Positions 22,491 to 35,473 of a stretch of 64,000 nt of DNA are shown here, in pieces; positions within the stretch are counted from its first letter, which is position 1, and each line of letters begins with the position of its first letter. This DNA comes from Pyrus communis. Taxonomy: Eukaryota; Streptophyta; Magnoliopsida; Rosales; Rosaceae. Under the pieces are notes generated by a model. That model did no database searches and was not told the DNA's origin. It saw only the letters and a program-made list of their open reading frames with translations. The translations under genes were made by a program, and so were the position numbers. The stretch covers positions 14,903,201 to 14,967,200 of the forward strand of contig NC_084808.1 of NCBI RefSeq assembly GCF_963583255.1. The letters are read 5' to 3'.

Positions 22491-23345
22491 ACATATATTG
22501 TTACTAATCAGGAAAACCTTAGTCATAATTTTACAAGGTATACGTCATTTAGAAAAAAAAAAAAAATACGAGGGAAACCAAATTTTTATCAAATCTACAA
22601 ACCAAATAATGTGTCACTAGTAAGAAATAAGAGTTTAGTTACAAAATTTTATTCCCACATATGATTCTTTGTTTTAAACTGTATTGTGAATAAAAAATTA
22701 ATAATAAATAAAGGCTGAGGTACAAAATTTGTGTTGTCATCCGACAATTACGAGCTAAATAAAAGAGGACAGTTCAATTTGTGTTGTATTAAGTTATTAA
22801 CAACCATATTACGCTCTCGTTGGACGGACACCAAATTTGTGTTGTTGAAATCCAAAAAGTTAGTTTTCTATGGCTAGGTTTATTCTATGTATTTTTCTTT
22901 TGTTTGTTCTAGGCCCACTCACTTCTGAATGTCCCTTTTTTTCTTGGTCGATTTTGTCTTTTCATGTATGGAAAGAGATCGAAAGACCACTTTTATGGTA
23001 AGTCTTCTTCTTTTTTTTTTTTTTTTTTTTTTTTTAAAGAAAATAAAAATCAACTAATGATTTGGCTATTGCAGTCCATCTTTTCGGAGGTCAAAAAGAC
23101 ACACAGAGGTAGTTCAACTTCCTCTTGACCACCATCGTGCGATTTATTAACGTCACGAATTAAACTAAGGACATGTCATGTTGAATACGAGTCTAAAATT
23201 CATCCCAATCACTGGGCCACTCCATGATGTTTTTAATGGTAAATCTCGTTAACTAATGAGATAATTACAAAAAGTAAGGGATTTACATAGGGTGGTTCCA
23301 TTCACCCTCTCAATTTCCGACAGTCGGATCGATTAAATTGAAAAA

Positions 23346-24142
23346 GAGAAATTTTATTTGAACCCATATAATCCATTTCTACATCCAACTTACGCTTTTC
23401 ACCCATATTACTTTTAATTAAACTATCAATCTCTCTTTAAACCCAAGTATATTACCTAAACTACCCTCACAAACCTAATTCAATTTATAAATTTATCTCT
23501 ATACCCATTTTAGAAAATACAAATTCAAAATTTGCAAATAGAAGTCCATTTCAAGTTAGGACTACGAGAAAGTGGACAAATTCATAATCTTCGCAATATG
23601 ATCTTCTTTACAATCATATTATGATAGGGTTACCAAATATTTCAACTTCTATTTCACCAAACTAAATTGTGAAACTATAAAAACCATGCACTGGATTTTC
23701 TTGGAGAGAGCTCATCAAATTTATTTCCATGGATATGATATAGGGCTAATTCAAGTTATTTTCTATTTGTATGGGATACAACAGATTTACTTGATTTTAG
23801 TAATGTTTGGAAGAGTGCTTATTTGATTTAATGTGTGTTCATATCTTTCTGCAGGGTTTAATCAAGAATCATTTTTCACAGCTTCAGAAGACTAGTGCAG
23901 ATTCCGAATGCCCTGTGCGGTTGATCAGCACTTACTTGTGTGAGGTTGACACAATCTTATCCAATTGACAGAGGAAGGGTAGGGTTTAATTATAGAGTGT
24001 TGGTTTATTGATAAGTTTTAGTTTTATTGTTCAGTTTATTTCGTACTTGATGGTAACTATGCAATAAAGTAAAAAAGACAATTAAAATTAAAGTTTAAGT
24101 TGAGTGTAGAAAAAAGTTATACGGGTTCAAATAAAATTTCCC
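23346..24142. mobile_element. MULE-type non-autonomous element, 9-bp TSD
   Basis: The ends are GAGAAATTTTATTTGAACCC at 23346 and GGGTTCAAATAAAATTTCCC ending at 24142; related sequence continues inward ('tctacatccaactta' / 'taagttgagtgtaga'). A perfect 9-bp TSD, ATTGAAAAA, lies at 23337-23345 and 24143-24151. The 797-bp element has no transposase. Its interior near 23850-23985 is GC-richer and begins after a 'tttctgcag' acceptor-like site, so it might hold a captured exon (Pack-MULE), but I recognise no protein. Confidence 0.85.
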
Positions 24143-24151
24143 ATTGAAAAA

Positions 24152-25628
24152 AAATTAACAAAGATTTGTAAGAGGTAAAAAGAGATGTGAATAGCACCAT
24201 CCTTTACATATCTAAGTCTAAATAATTAAGAGTCTAAAACGACTCTATCACCCATCAAACCATGCCCAAAATACGATGTTGAAAGCCGAGAAAGAAATTT
24301 AAAGGAAAATATTATGACGGTCATGGAAATCTACCTTCAACCCATCTGGACATCGAAGAAATCCAAGTCTATTTTATTTTTTGAGTTTTCTTGTGAGCAT
24401 GTCTGATTTAGGACCTCTAAGGAATGAATATATTTTACTCCTTGGTTCTTTAATTTACTAAAGTGTCATTCAGTGATGGAGTCAAAATTTTACGTAAGAA
24501 GGGGCCACACATAATTGTTAAAAAAAGAAGATAATATTTACAAAAAGTATAATACATGCTTGGAATTTGAGCAAATTAATTTTTTTTGAGGCGCTAAATT
24601 CTTATTCATGTTGAAATTAACATTCCAATATCAAGTCAATATAAAGAGTAGTTAATCAAAATTAAAGAGAATCAAATCAATGAAAAACTCTAGGAATACC
24701 ATGTTTTAGACCATATTTTGGAGACCACATAATGTGACGATTGATGATTAGATTTCTTCTTTAATGATTTAAAGAACTAGTTCAACTATTAACAACTATA
24801 TCATCACGTGGTCTCAAGATATGGCTCAAGAAGATGGTTTCTATAGCATCGACCCAAGTTAATATAGAATAAATTGAGAATTTTCGAACAAAAAATGTGA
24901 AGAATGGATTGGGAATTTGGAGAAAGAAATATTTAAAAATTTTAGTAAAAATTCAAAGAGAACAGAGAGATTTACAAACTTCAATATTATTGTGGGTTGG
25001 GAATTTGGAGGATGAAATATATGAAATTTCAAGAAAGGGACGAGAAAAGCTCAAAGTTTATTAATATTATTTTTTTTGTCGAACAAAGTTTATTATTATT
25101 CGGTTGGCAATATTTTTTTTTTAAAACTAAACTAGACTTTAGATTTTAAAATTTAAAAGTTATTTATAAAATAGAATGTTAAATTTAGTTTTAAGATGAG
25201 TGTTGGAAATTTTAAGAGTATATCACATGCAAGTCACGTGACCTAAATTGACGAAAAATTGAATAGAATAGTTTCGAATCTAATATTAGAGATGTAATTG
25301 GCAAATTTTATGTTTGAGGACTGATTTTTCCAAAAAAAAAAAAAAAAAAAAAGGTTTAAGGACCTAATTTTCACTCAAGTAATATTTGAGGGACTAAATT
25401 GACAGTTCACCGTATTTTAATTATTGGTGATTAGAATTTAAGAGATTTGTATAAACTAAAAGAAGTATACTACTAAGTTAATATATATAAAATACTAAAT
25501 ATTAAAAATGGTTGAAAGAGTGAGGGTCGACCTTGGGCTATACTGGCCTATTAGTGCCTCTGCTTTCTTTAACAAACGATAAGGTAATTGCACTAAATAC
25601 ATTAAACTACATGAATGAAGATTAAAAG
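24152..25628. other. Intergenic, no gene seen
   Basis: AT-rich DNA with a poly(A) run at 25333-25352 and repeat-like phrases (24478, 24703). No gene is supported. Confidence 0.45.
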
Positions 25629-25862
25629 TTGAGTGCAGAGGGTGAAGCACGTTACTTTGGTCAATGCACTTGTCTTTGTGCAAATCTGGACTTAGGCCAA
25701 CTCCCAAAGTTGAATAATGTTGCTTTCATTAGCAGAACTGAATGCATGATGGATATAGAGAAGCAAAAGGAAAATTGGTTGACTGTGACTCAAGCTTGGG
25801 GAATTTCGGTCTAAATTCTCTTCCCAGGTTCTACGTGCTTAGCATTTTATTTAGTTGGGATT

Positions 25863-26066
25863 ATGATTAATAACCAAGCTCACAAATTATCATCGGCGTC
25901 GCCTCCTTACTTCGACTTTGTTCGTTTGATTCCGGCCATCTTTTTGTTCGCGTTTGCTATGACGTTTTGTCTTCAATCGGTGTTTGAAGTCACAGACAGA
26001 CACAGAAAGGTTGATGATCTTCCCTCAACTACGGAGGCAGGGAAGGATTGTAAATCCACGGTTTAG
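25863..26066 (+). CDS. Hypothetical 67-residue single-pass membrane protein
   Basis: ATG at 25863 opens a 67-codon frame of balanced codon use. Residues about 21-41 (RLIPAIFLFAFAMTFCLQSV) form one hydrophobic span with a positive and Ser-rich N side (HKLSSASPPYFDF). A hydrophilic tail rich in D, K and R follows. I recognise no family. A frame at 25629-25814 just upstream lacks an ATG and could be an unrelated open stretch or an earlier exon. The stop is 372 bp from the end of the convergent PMP22 coding region. It may be a real small gene, a terminal exon, or chance. Confidence 0.35.
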   Translation: MINNQAHKLSSASPPYFDFVRLIPAIFLFAFAMTFCLQSVFEVTDRHRKVDDLPSTTEAGKDCKSTV

Positions 26067-26437
26067 TATTCTAGCCAACGAGTGTAAGAAACTTTTTTTG
26101 ATCTTGTAAAATGTACTAAATGTGTTTTGTCCATGCTCAAACTTGCGTATACTAGTCTCTCGGCATGCGCTTTTGAACTCTCAGCCGCACATACTTTAAC
26201 AATATTTGTTTCAACATAAAAATTGTTTGTTAACTGACGATCATGTGGAATTGCAGATTTTGGAATACAACAATCAGAAAATAAGATTGTTTCAAAATCA
26301 TCTGAAACAATGTGACCTTCAGAAAGTGCAAGTTTTACAGTACCAATGCAGCAAGCTACTTATACAAAGGATAACAATTGAGGACACCATTTTCACAATA
26401 CAAGAGTCTCAAATTTCGAATCAAAACGACTATGTTT

Positions 26438-28674
26438 CTATGCCTGCTTGATTACCGCCGATCTAGCCTTCAGATTAAGAAAGATTGCCCTGAAATTAAC
26501 AAAGCTAAGAGTGAGAAATTTTCCAAGCAATTTTTAAATTGTAAGGACACAAGCAGTTCTAATTTAAATGCACAAGTTTTTTTTTTTAAATTCAAATGAT
26601 GGTTATGATGTATGTCAATCCCTCTTTAGTTTCTTGTTCCTCGAAGTATCAGACTTGTTTTAAAGGGAAATGACACAGCATGACAACGAGAGGTATTTTA
26701 ATGAGGCAATTGAAGAGAGCAGCGTACCAGCACGAGGCAACAAAGCTGTGAAACAAGACACGAAACTGCAGAGGCATATATTGGTAATTCACCCAACCAA
26801 CAATAGGCCAAAACTGCAACCATCATAATTTCAGCATCGTCAATTCATTGTTTCACAATTATACCATGATTACAAAAAAACAACAGTAAGCTATTATTTC
26901 ATACCTTCCATGCGGTCAATTGGATAGAAGGATAGTCCTTTCGAACTTTGCTTCTGACTAAATTCCATGGTCTTCCTGCAATACCAGAATGAAAAGTAAG
27001 CACTGCATCATTCCTAGTATAATGTTTCTAAATTCACAGATATGCCTGCGCTACGCAACAAAATTGTCAAGCTTTCAAAGATGTAAATCAAAACATGGCT
27101 GAGACCATTGAAAGTAAAACAGGAACAAGTCAAAGGAGCGAGATAATGTTTAAGGTTAAGCATGAATTTATTGATACGCAAGGGTGAAAGTCATATAGAC
27201 CAGGAAACAATATTCAGAATAAAATAAATTCGGCTTCAGCATAAACACTCATTATTATTTTTTCAGTATCAGTTTGGCCTGAGCATTTATTCAGAACACA
27301 CTAGTGAAGATAAATGCACATTTCTTTGGAGAAATTTCAAGCAAACATCACAGCTCTGCTCTTCAAAAGGACACTCAAGTTATAAATGTCACACCATTCT
27401 GGGAGGAAGGACAGGAAAACAACTCATAAATATGGAGAAACTCGGGCTTGGTTCCGAGGCAGGATTTCCTAAAATGAATCCGACTGGGGAATTTTAGCAC
27501 TTTAAAAAAATCGGAAACAATACAAAAATTCTGTTTATCTGATAAATTAAACTGTGTAAGACCTAGTGCTTTAGATCCCCCCCCTTCTTTACTCAATTAC
27601 ACCACAATAAATGCACAAACAACATCAAACAATTAAAGTTCTCTAAAACCACAAAACTGTGAATTGATGTATCCTACGCAAAGACTGGATGTATAGTGCA
27701 CACAGAGAACATCCTTTTGCCCTCAGTGCGGCCAAACAAAGCAAGAACAAACATGAAAGAAAAAGAAAAGACAAATCAAGTCCCACCAAGCCGTCATACT
27801 ACTGTAACTAAATACAAAATGGTGTTAAATACTAATGCAAACCAGATATCAGTTACCATATGAGATGGATCCTTTAAGCGTATACCAAAGATATGTGCAT
27901 ACCTTCAATCACCAAGCCATAGTACGTCATGAAAACCATGTTGTTCCAAGGAGACGACGTTAATTGTTCCACCAAAACCTAATAATTGACATTTGCATTC
28001 ATCAATAGTCGGCTCAAAAGTTTCATGTAAGCTTTCAGCACCTATTTAACTCAAAATGGAAGCACAACTTGGACTTCACAGAAAAAAGTTCACCTTCTTT
28101 GCGATTGTTTTGTTGTCCTTCTTTCCCTTAAATATTATATCCATCAATTTGTGGAGGAAGTGCCCAAATGGTCCCGCATATGCGAAACCATACAGCTGAA
28201 AACGAATTTAAGCTTCAGATTACAACACTATACACAATCGTATATATAACCTGATTAACATATCAGTAACTGGAGAAAAGTCAAAACTAAGAAACCAGAA
28301 CGACATAACAATAAAGAAAACAAACTTATCTCCTTATTGTCTTATTCTCCATTTTCTCAGCAGCCAAACAAATTTTAAGAATTTCTTATGAGAAAAAACC
28401 AAAGTTGGGAATATAATACAATCCAATTAGTGATTTATTAAAAATAAAATTACACTAAAAATTACAAGCAATGATCAAAATGGGCATGCATACCATTATA
28501 AGAAGAAGTCTTCTCAGTTGAAGCTTTTTGATCCCAGAAATCTTCTGGGCTATTGCATCACTGCACCCAGCTAAAACTCCTGATGTAATTGCCTAGTAAC
28601 CCAACAATTCAAATCAGATAAAAACAACAAGCATGAATCTTTTATACACCAAAAAAATATATACATATATTATA

Positions 28675-28731
<57 letters not shown>

Positions 28732-28870
28732 AACTTGGTTCGAACAACTCGTTTTTCCGATTAGAAAAACTGGGTCTGATTCAAACATTGAAACAAACCT
28801 TAGTTCTGAGAGGGTGGGATTGAAGCTGTATGAGATATTTTCGCCAAGCCTCGCTGACTATTTCAGACAT
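26438..28870 (-). CDS. PMP22: PMP22-type peroxisomal membrane protein (Mpv17/PMP22 family), 7 exons
   Basis: The gene encodes a 185-residue integral membrane protein of the Mpv17/PMP22 family; the plant PMP22 member resides in the peroxisomal membrane. Exons (minus): 28799-28870, 28494-28592, 28094-28195, 27903-27978, 26905-26975, 26728-26813, 26438-26489. Their sum is 558 nt, in frame throughout, and every intron is GT...AG. The protein starts MSEIVSEAWRKYLIQLQSHP. Family landmarks follow in order: 'HPLRTKAIT' at the first junction, 'YGFAYAGPFGHFLHKLMD', 'LTSSPWNNMVFMTYYGLV', 'RPWNLVRSKVRKDYPSIQLT', 'FWPIVGWVNYQYMPLQFRV' and 'FHSFVASCW', with a basic C-terminus. The length matches the ~190-residue family. 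The ATG at 28870 has no in-frame competitor in the family alignment. A TTTATAA motif near 28939-28945 (minus) could be the TATA box. It converges on the small ORF ending at 26066. Confidence 0.93.
28678..28728. repeat. (TA)n microsatellite in PMP22 intron 1
   Basis: A run of about 25 TA dinucleotides lies within the first intron (28593-28798). Confidence 0.9.
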
Positions 28871-28945
28871 GGTGACTCCAAAGCTCTCTCTCCCGCTCTG
28901 TTTTTTTTTAATCTCAATGGAGGGTGTTTCATTGAGTCTTATAAA

Positions 28946-29481
28946 GATTCAAAAGATCTGAAAAGTTGAAATGGGGTTTTATAATTCTCAATTTTAATAA
29001 ATTCCTTTTCTTCGATAACGACAAATTGGGGTTTGGTAGGTAGCGTGCGGAAGCAGTGTGATCAAACAAGACGACTCTACCATACCATGCTTCCACCATA
29101 ACACGGAAGACCGCTACCTTATAATAACATTTGTCAGGAAAAGATCAAGGTAAATTTACATTTAGAAAGTGTTATTCAGACTTACTTTTACATCTCACAC
29201 TATTTTGTTAATTTTTTATCATTAATTTTTTTTTAATTTATTTGATTTGATGATCGAAAATTAAGATAAACGTGTGAAAAGTAAAAATAGTTGTATGGAT
29301 ACCACTACCCTATAATTTTTTTGGAATATTTTTCTAAGAATTTGTTCCTTTTAACTTTTTTTATACTGCAATATTGGAATGGGTTGTTGAGAATCAAACT
29401 AGAAACCCTTGGTCTTAATTTTTTAATACAACAACCTTGGGGGTTGGGGTTTGAGAGATCGAACTTGAAACTTTAGGTCGA
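28946..29481. other. Upstream region of PMP22
   Basis: No other gene is seen. The segment holds the presumed PMP22 promoter and AT-rich DNA. Confidence 0.5.
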
Positions 29482-29496
29482 AATAGTGGATATTCT

Positions 29497-29618
29497 TTTT
29501 TTTTTTTTTTTTTTGTCAAATGATAAATTTGTTAAAATAAAGAGTTGACGGAGTTTAAATTCACGTGGTGGTATACGAACAACACTTATCTTCGTCATTG
29601 TGATAGAAGATCTCTTGC
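29497..29618 (-). mobile_element. SINE-like retroposon, minus strand
   Basis: Poly(T) at its left end is the complement of a poly(A) tail, followed by the family tail 'gtcaaatgataaatttg'. A ~16-bp imperfect TSD flanks it: AATAGTGGATATTCTT (from 29482) and AATAGTGAATACTCTT (from 29619). Confidence 0.65.
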
Positions 29619-29634
29619 AATAGTGAATACTCTT

Positions 29635-30564
29635 TAAGTCTTAACCAGTTAGTCTTTTGTAAATTTATTTGATAATTTTAAGGTTTATTTACAAAAACAT
29701 TCTCGAAACTCAACTTTCTCTAAAAACCCATTGAAATGCAAATTTTGTCAATCTTTTAAACTTAACGGGTGTATGTAAAACTAATAAGACTAGAAAAATA
29801 CAATACACACACTTATTTTTACATCTCGCATATAGTTGTTAATTTTTTATCATTGATCTTAGTGGGTGAGAAATAAAAATAACAAAAGGATAACATTATC
29901 CTAAGACTATTGTTGTTAATGAGCCCCATCTGTCCAAAAACTTTTGTTAGTGTTTTATTTTTCTTATTAAAAAAAGAGAATCTTGAATTAAAATTGTTTC
30001 TTTTGGTTAATTTTTCAACCACATGGCAATTATGTGACACAGATCTTGTCAATGATGGGTCTCATTTGTCGCATGTAAACAGTTTGACGGATTTATTATA
30101 CCATGGGGGCAAAGTAAGACGCAATAAAACTTCATGAGGCTAAGTAAAACTCTAGTTGAGATTCAGTGGGTATGGATGTAATTAAGCTTAACTTTAATAT
30201 AATGAAGAAAATCATCACTAAACTGCAGTGTTAAAATATTTGATGCAAATGAGTTGAATTAAGAGAGGTTTAACAAAACACTCATGGTACTGTTCACTTT
30301 TAACGAAAAACCATATTTATACCTTTCTTTAGTACTATTCACTATACCTTTAAAAATGACTTTTCATTAAAAGGGAAGTATTTTTGGACTTTTCGTTAGA
30401 TTTCCTTTGAATTAAATCAGGGCAGAGCTAGAGTTTTAATACATTGGGGGCACCCCAATCTACATTCTTAATATAAATCAATTTTACAAGGAGGAAAACC
30501 CGAAGTTTTTCTTCAAGAGAAATGGTTTTTGTACACTCCTCTTTTGCACACTACTGTTCAAATC
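29635..30564. other. Intergenic, repeat-like
   Basis: No gene is seen. Phrases such as 'tttttgtacactcctcttttgcacactactgttca' (30520) and 'gagctagagttttaatacattgggggcacccc' (30425) look like dispersed-repeat remnants. Confidence 0.4.
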
Positions 30565-32144
30565 GTTTTTTTTTTTTTTTAACAAATGATATTATTTATA
30601 ATAAGGGGGTGGGGGAGAGGGCTCTGCCTCGCAATGGGCTAGCAGTAATGTTGTGATAGCCCGTCCCTAAAAATTATGGTTTTTATAATTTTAATACGTG
30701 AAATTACGGAATTACCCTATGGGCAAAGCGTGATTTTTCGAGGACGTATGTGATTCTCATATATTTTGTCATGCTTATTGACATATTCGGATAAAGCTCG
30801 ATCTTACCGACGCTTAGGCACAAGTAGAAGTGAATTTGGAGTTACGGTTAAAGTTTTATTGAGTTACGAACCCAAAAGTATTTGGAATGAATCACTATTT
30901 TAATTATCTTACACTATATTTTTTATTATTACTAAAGGATTTATATGCCATTGGTGAGTGTGGCTGGGAAAAAAAGGAGGAAAACAGAAAAGAAAGAAAA
31001 AGGGGGAAGAAGAAGAGGGAACAAGAGAAAAAAGGAGGGAGTTGGACGAATAGGGAGAGGAGAGAGAGTAGGATGGCCTAATCAGAAATGGAAGAAAAGA
31101 GGGGAAAGGAAAGGAGAAGAGGGGGGGGGGAGGGATAAACACGGGTTGGTCCGTGCAAACCTTCGGACCCGACCCGTTCCGTCAAATTTCTGGCCATTTT
31201 CCACCATTCTTCCTGCGAATCACGTCACCTAACCACTGGGAAAACATTCCCCATTGTTCCCTCTACCTATTACACCCAAAAGTGAAGATGTTTGGCTTTG
31301 ATTTCATAGAATCCAAACCGTAGGGGGCGGCGACACCGTGACTCCAATCCACCAAACCTGAAATGTTTTCATGCAATTAACACCACTAATAGACTTCCCT
31401 TGAGGCCTAGAACAATGCCCAATCCTTGGCTGGAGTCGAATTGAGGACGAATCAAGAACACCAATTTCTAGGGTTCCGGCGGGTTCGAGGCAAATTGGAG
31501 CCCTTTCAGGCCAAATTGGACCTAGCCACAAGTATAAAGTTTGCTCTACTCTTTGAGATCTTCATTTCTATAATTTTTGAGAATTTTTAGAAATAGTTGA
31601 GTTTTTTCGGTGAGCCGGGGCGGCCGTCCGCTACCCGTGGCGATTGGAATGACGACGCACGGCCAGGAAGCCGACATTGTGTTTTTATGCAAACTTGTTA
31701 TTCTAATTATGCTTTTGAGACCTAATTGCTGTGGTTTGAATATTAATACGATTGTAGTATATATTGGATTAAATGAATATATTCATATTTGGTTTGAATT
31801 CTGGATATGTGAACTACGAATGGCTTGATCCCTGTTTAGGGTACGTAGATAGTCTAACGAGATGTTAGATGTAGCCATACAATATTTGTGACAAAAGCCT
31901 TGTTTGGGAAATTGAGCAATGTGAAGGAATTTGTGAAAATGTGAGTTTTAACTTTATGATTTGGTGGTTAAATGTGGTCGTCATAAAATAGTGTGTGAGG
32001 AATAGAGAAATTGAAGTAAGGAATTGTAAGTATTGATAGTTAGTTAAGCTAGTGTTTAGTTGGGCTTGTCATCGATAATTATTCCCGAAAATAAATAGTT
32101 CGAGAGTAGGGCGTTATAGATTGTGCATTTTACGCCACATTATA

Positions 32145-32180
<36 letters not shown>

Positions 32181-32397
32181 AAAGCACTACGATATGATTA
32201 AGTTTTGGATTGCATCATGGCATATCCATAGGTATATTACTGCGCATAATTATTGTGAATGCTTTGAAGTACGAAGGTGAACGCAAGACGCACAGGTAAG
32301 TTCAGGTGAGTATATGTTGTGAAATGTAAGATGCATGGTTATGATTACATTTTATTTGAAATGATTGAGTTATGGCATGACTATATTTATGTTTTAA

Positions 32398-32970
32398 GCA
32401 ACTCCGACACTGTCGTACAGGTTGCAATGATAGGTAACTCCGACATTGTCGTACAGGTTGCTTGTGAGTCGTACATGCCATATTAGATGCATTTAGAGCT
32501 CATAAACTTGCACCTCGGTGTTAGTGCTCCTATTCGTGGACAGGGCACAGTCCTTCACGTGATGTTCACCTCCCGCATCTTACGCTTACCTTGAATCCAA
32601 GGTAGGTGCACAGGCCTGTCGTATAGACCATATTAGGTGGTTCCGACTTGTAGGTAACCCTGCGATTATTCGCTAGTCTTCACGTGATCGTAGCACTTAA
32701 GCGTACTTATTCACACTTAGTCCTGTCGTACAGACCACTAGAGGTGGTTCCGACTTGTGTGTAGGGATATTTGATTAGCTATAAGTTCAGTCGTACAGGT
32801 CACTACAGGTGACTTCGACTTACGTGCTAGCATTGATTGATGAGATATGAGTGAGTCGTACAGGTCACTACAGGTGACTTCGACTTACGTGCTAGCATTG
32901 ATTGATGAGATATGGGTGAGTCATACAGGTCACTATAGGTTACTCCGACTTATGTACTAGCATGGATTAT
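32398..32970 (+). repeat. Short-period repeats inside the LTR ('gtcgtacaggt' motifs)
   Basis: 'gtcgtacaggt' or close variants recur near 32413, 32450, 32608, 32725, 32792, 32857 and 32922. The last three units are almost identical over about 70-90 bp ('cactacaggtgacttcgacttacgtgctagcattgattgatgagatatg'). The same motif family occurs in the LTRs at 33264 (inverted) and 37921. Confidence 0.8.
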
Positions 32971-33263
32971 TAAGCACCTGATTATTTATATTGTTGATGA
33001 GATGCTGTATCGTGGTATACTTCTGGATTTACTGATAGTATACAATTGATTTCATCCTTATACATAGTATGATTTTCTGGGAAATTATACAGGTTTTATG
33101 GTGAGGGGTTATTACTTTTGATAAGTGAATGGTTTTTGAAAAGCTTTGTTTTCGCCCACTCACATTTTCTATTTTGCACCCCTCCAGGTTCTAGTAGTAA
33201 AGTTTCCGTATCGACGAGGATTCCTGGCACTTCCCAGTACATGTGGCTTCTTATGATGGTATA

Positions 33264-35473
33264 TGACACACCCCGACCGAGATCAGGGCGTGCTGGCCGT
33301 CACACGAAGGTGACGTAGCCATGTGCGCGTGCGGAAGCTAAGAAGATAGTAATATAAAAGTACGAATAATTAAAAACTAACTAGCATACAAAGTACTAGT
33401 GTATGTGAGACACAATTCAGAGCAAATCTACAACAGTCCAAAAGGAAAAGATACGACATATATACACCCGAAGGTGACCCTACAATGGTGAGTGTCTGTC
33501 AGAAATGCCGGGACGCCCTCTGGGATAAACCACCGAACTTGCTAGACCACTAGAACCTGGAGGGGCGCAAAAACAAAAGCGTGAGTGGGCAAAAACAAAG
33601 CTCTTTGAAAACTCTTTAGCAAAATATATTCTAACCCCTCGCCGTAAAACCTGTATACTTCCCAGAAAATGAACATATATACGTATGTATAGATATGTCA
33701 ATCATGCTCCATGATATGCCATTCATGCTTGAGAATATGCCACAACAGAATCTCATAATCAAATATAAATGCTCAAGCGTAATTCACATCAATAACATAT
33801 AATCTGGCAGCCGGGAGTCACCTAACGTGACCTGTACCGCTGCAGATAGAGCTCCAATCTCAACTCAACATCTGAATCTGCACACGAGTCGGAACCACCT
33901 AACGTGGTCTGTATGACAGGACTGGGTGTAATATATACGCTCTAGTGCTACGATCACGTGAAGACTGTGCGAATAATCGCGGGTCACCTACGAGTCGGAA
34001 CCACCTAATGTGGTCTGCACAACAAGGCTTGCACCTAACTTGGATCCAAGGCGAGCGTGTGGTGCGGGTGAACATCACGTGAAGGACTATGCCCTGGCCC
34101 TGGGCGGGAGCACTAACACCGGGGGTGCAGATTATGAGCTCTCTAAGCATTTCAAACTACTATTACATAACAACATGAATACCGCTTACCTGGCACTTAC
34201 CTGTGCGTCCACAGCACCAATACACATATATAAATGTATGCCACTACCAATGCATGTGATGATGCGTAAATGTCATTCATATGATGCATGGCATAAAACA
34301 AATAACCTTTTCTATTTAATTTCTGGGAATAAATATGTATATAGGTATATACGGAAAACAAAAGCCCACTCACTGATAATTAGAAGGGTCGTAGCCCCCC
34401 TGCCTCGAGTGTGTACGCTCGTCCTCGGAATACGTATCACCTATACGCGAAAAAGCTACGAAAACGTTAATTTAAAAGCACATAACCAACTTCTCGTACA
34501 TTGCTCAAATTGGACAATTGAATATACCAACGTGCTCTACACAACCTCAGGATCGCACCTATATTTTTAGAAAAATTTTTGGACCCCGCACGCGCCCCCA
34601 CGCGCCGTCCAAGGCACGGACCTACGCGCCCCCACGCGCGGCCACGTGCCATGCACACTGACGGTGTCAACTGACGCCGTCAGGAATATTCCATTAAACC
34701 TAACTGTTACCGTTACTGCCGTTAGGAATATTCCGTTAAACTTAACGGAATATTCCCCTTTTTTCTCCGGCGAGCCTCCGGCGCCGGCGACGGCGCCGGA
34801 AAACTGGGAAAACTTCCAACCGTGTTTTCTCCTTCGTTTTTCAACCAAATTTCATGATTTTTGAACCAAAATGAAGCTTAGGACTAGTAGAACAACGTTA
34901 GACTAGTTTTAAGGCCTAAAAATCACACGATCATACCTGTCTTCAAGCTCAAAACTCGGCCAACTTTGAATAGGACGATCCCGACGTCCAAACTCGTCCA
35001 ACGATTCACTCAGAGGTTCCTTGGGACCTCACAAACACATCTACAAGCTTCAAATGTCCAAAAACTAAGTAAATTAAATTTGCATGAACAATAACTAAAA
35101 CTGAGCTCGTGAAATCGACGTGAAAACGTCGGAATTCCTACCTAAAAATGGTACCACTGAACTCCTCTCAGCCTCACAAGCACGAGGGTGGTCTTGGTTT
35201 CTTGATTGGTGAAGGTTTGAGTATATGTGTGTGTATAACCGTATGTTTGCAGAAGGAAGAAGAAGAAGAACTCGGGGAGAGTGAGAGAGAGAGAGAAGAG
35301 ACAGAGAAGAGACAGGAAATGAGGGAATCCCGGGGGAGTGAGACGAGGTGTATGAGTGTGTGTGTGGTCCTACAACACCACACAACACAAAACTACACGT
35401 AAAGTAACGAATTAGGGGGGTAAAATTGTAAATTCGAATGTACGTTTCGTTAGTTTCGGGACGGGATGTTACA
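33264..35473 (-). mobile_element. Inverted solo-LTR-like element nested in the LTR at 30652
   Basis: On the minus strand it begins TGTAACATCCCGTCCC at 35473 and ends GGTCGGGGTGTGTCA at 33264. A perfect 5-bp TSD, GTATA, flanks it (33259-33263 and 35474-35478). The 2210-bp element carries the same family markers as its host LTR in opposite orientation ('cccactcacgcttttgtttttgcgcccctccaggttctagtgg', about 33550-33590). Its 5' part includes a purine-rich leader-like stretch (35240-35330). Open frames such as 34010-34570 (+) are not conserved retroelement proteins. Confidence 0.82.

Noticed and set aside
26206..26599. Plus-strand frames near the end of PMP22
   Set aside because: They are antisense to the last exon and 3' UTR of the spliced PMP22 gene.
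34010..34570. 186-codon plus-strand frame as a gene
   Set aside because: It lies entirely in the inverted solo LTR at 33264-35473 and shows no domain; similar LTR copies do not keep the frame.
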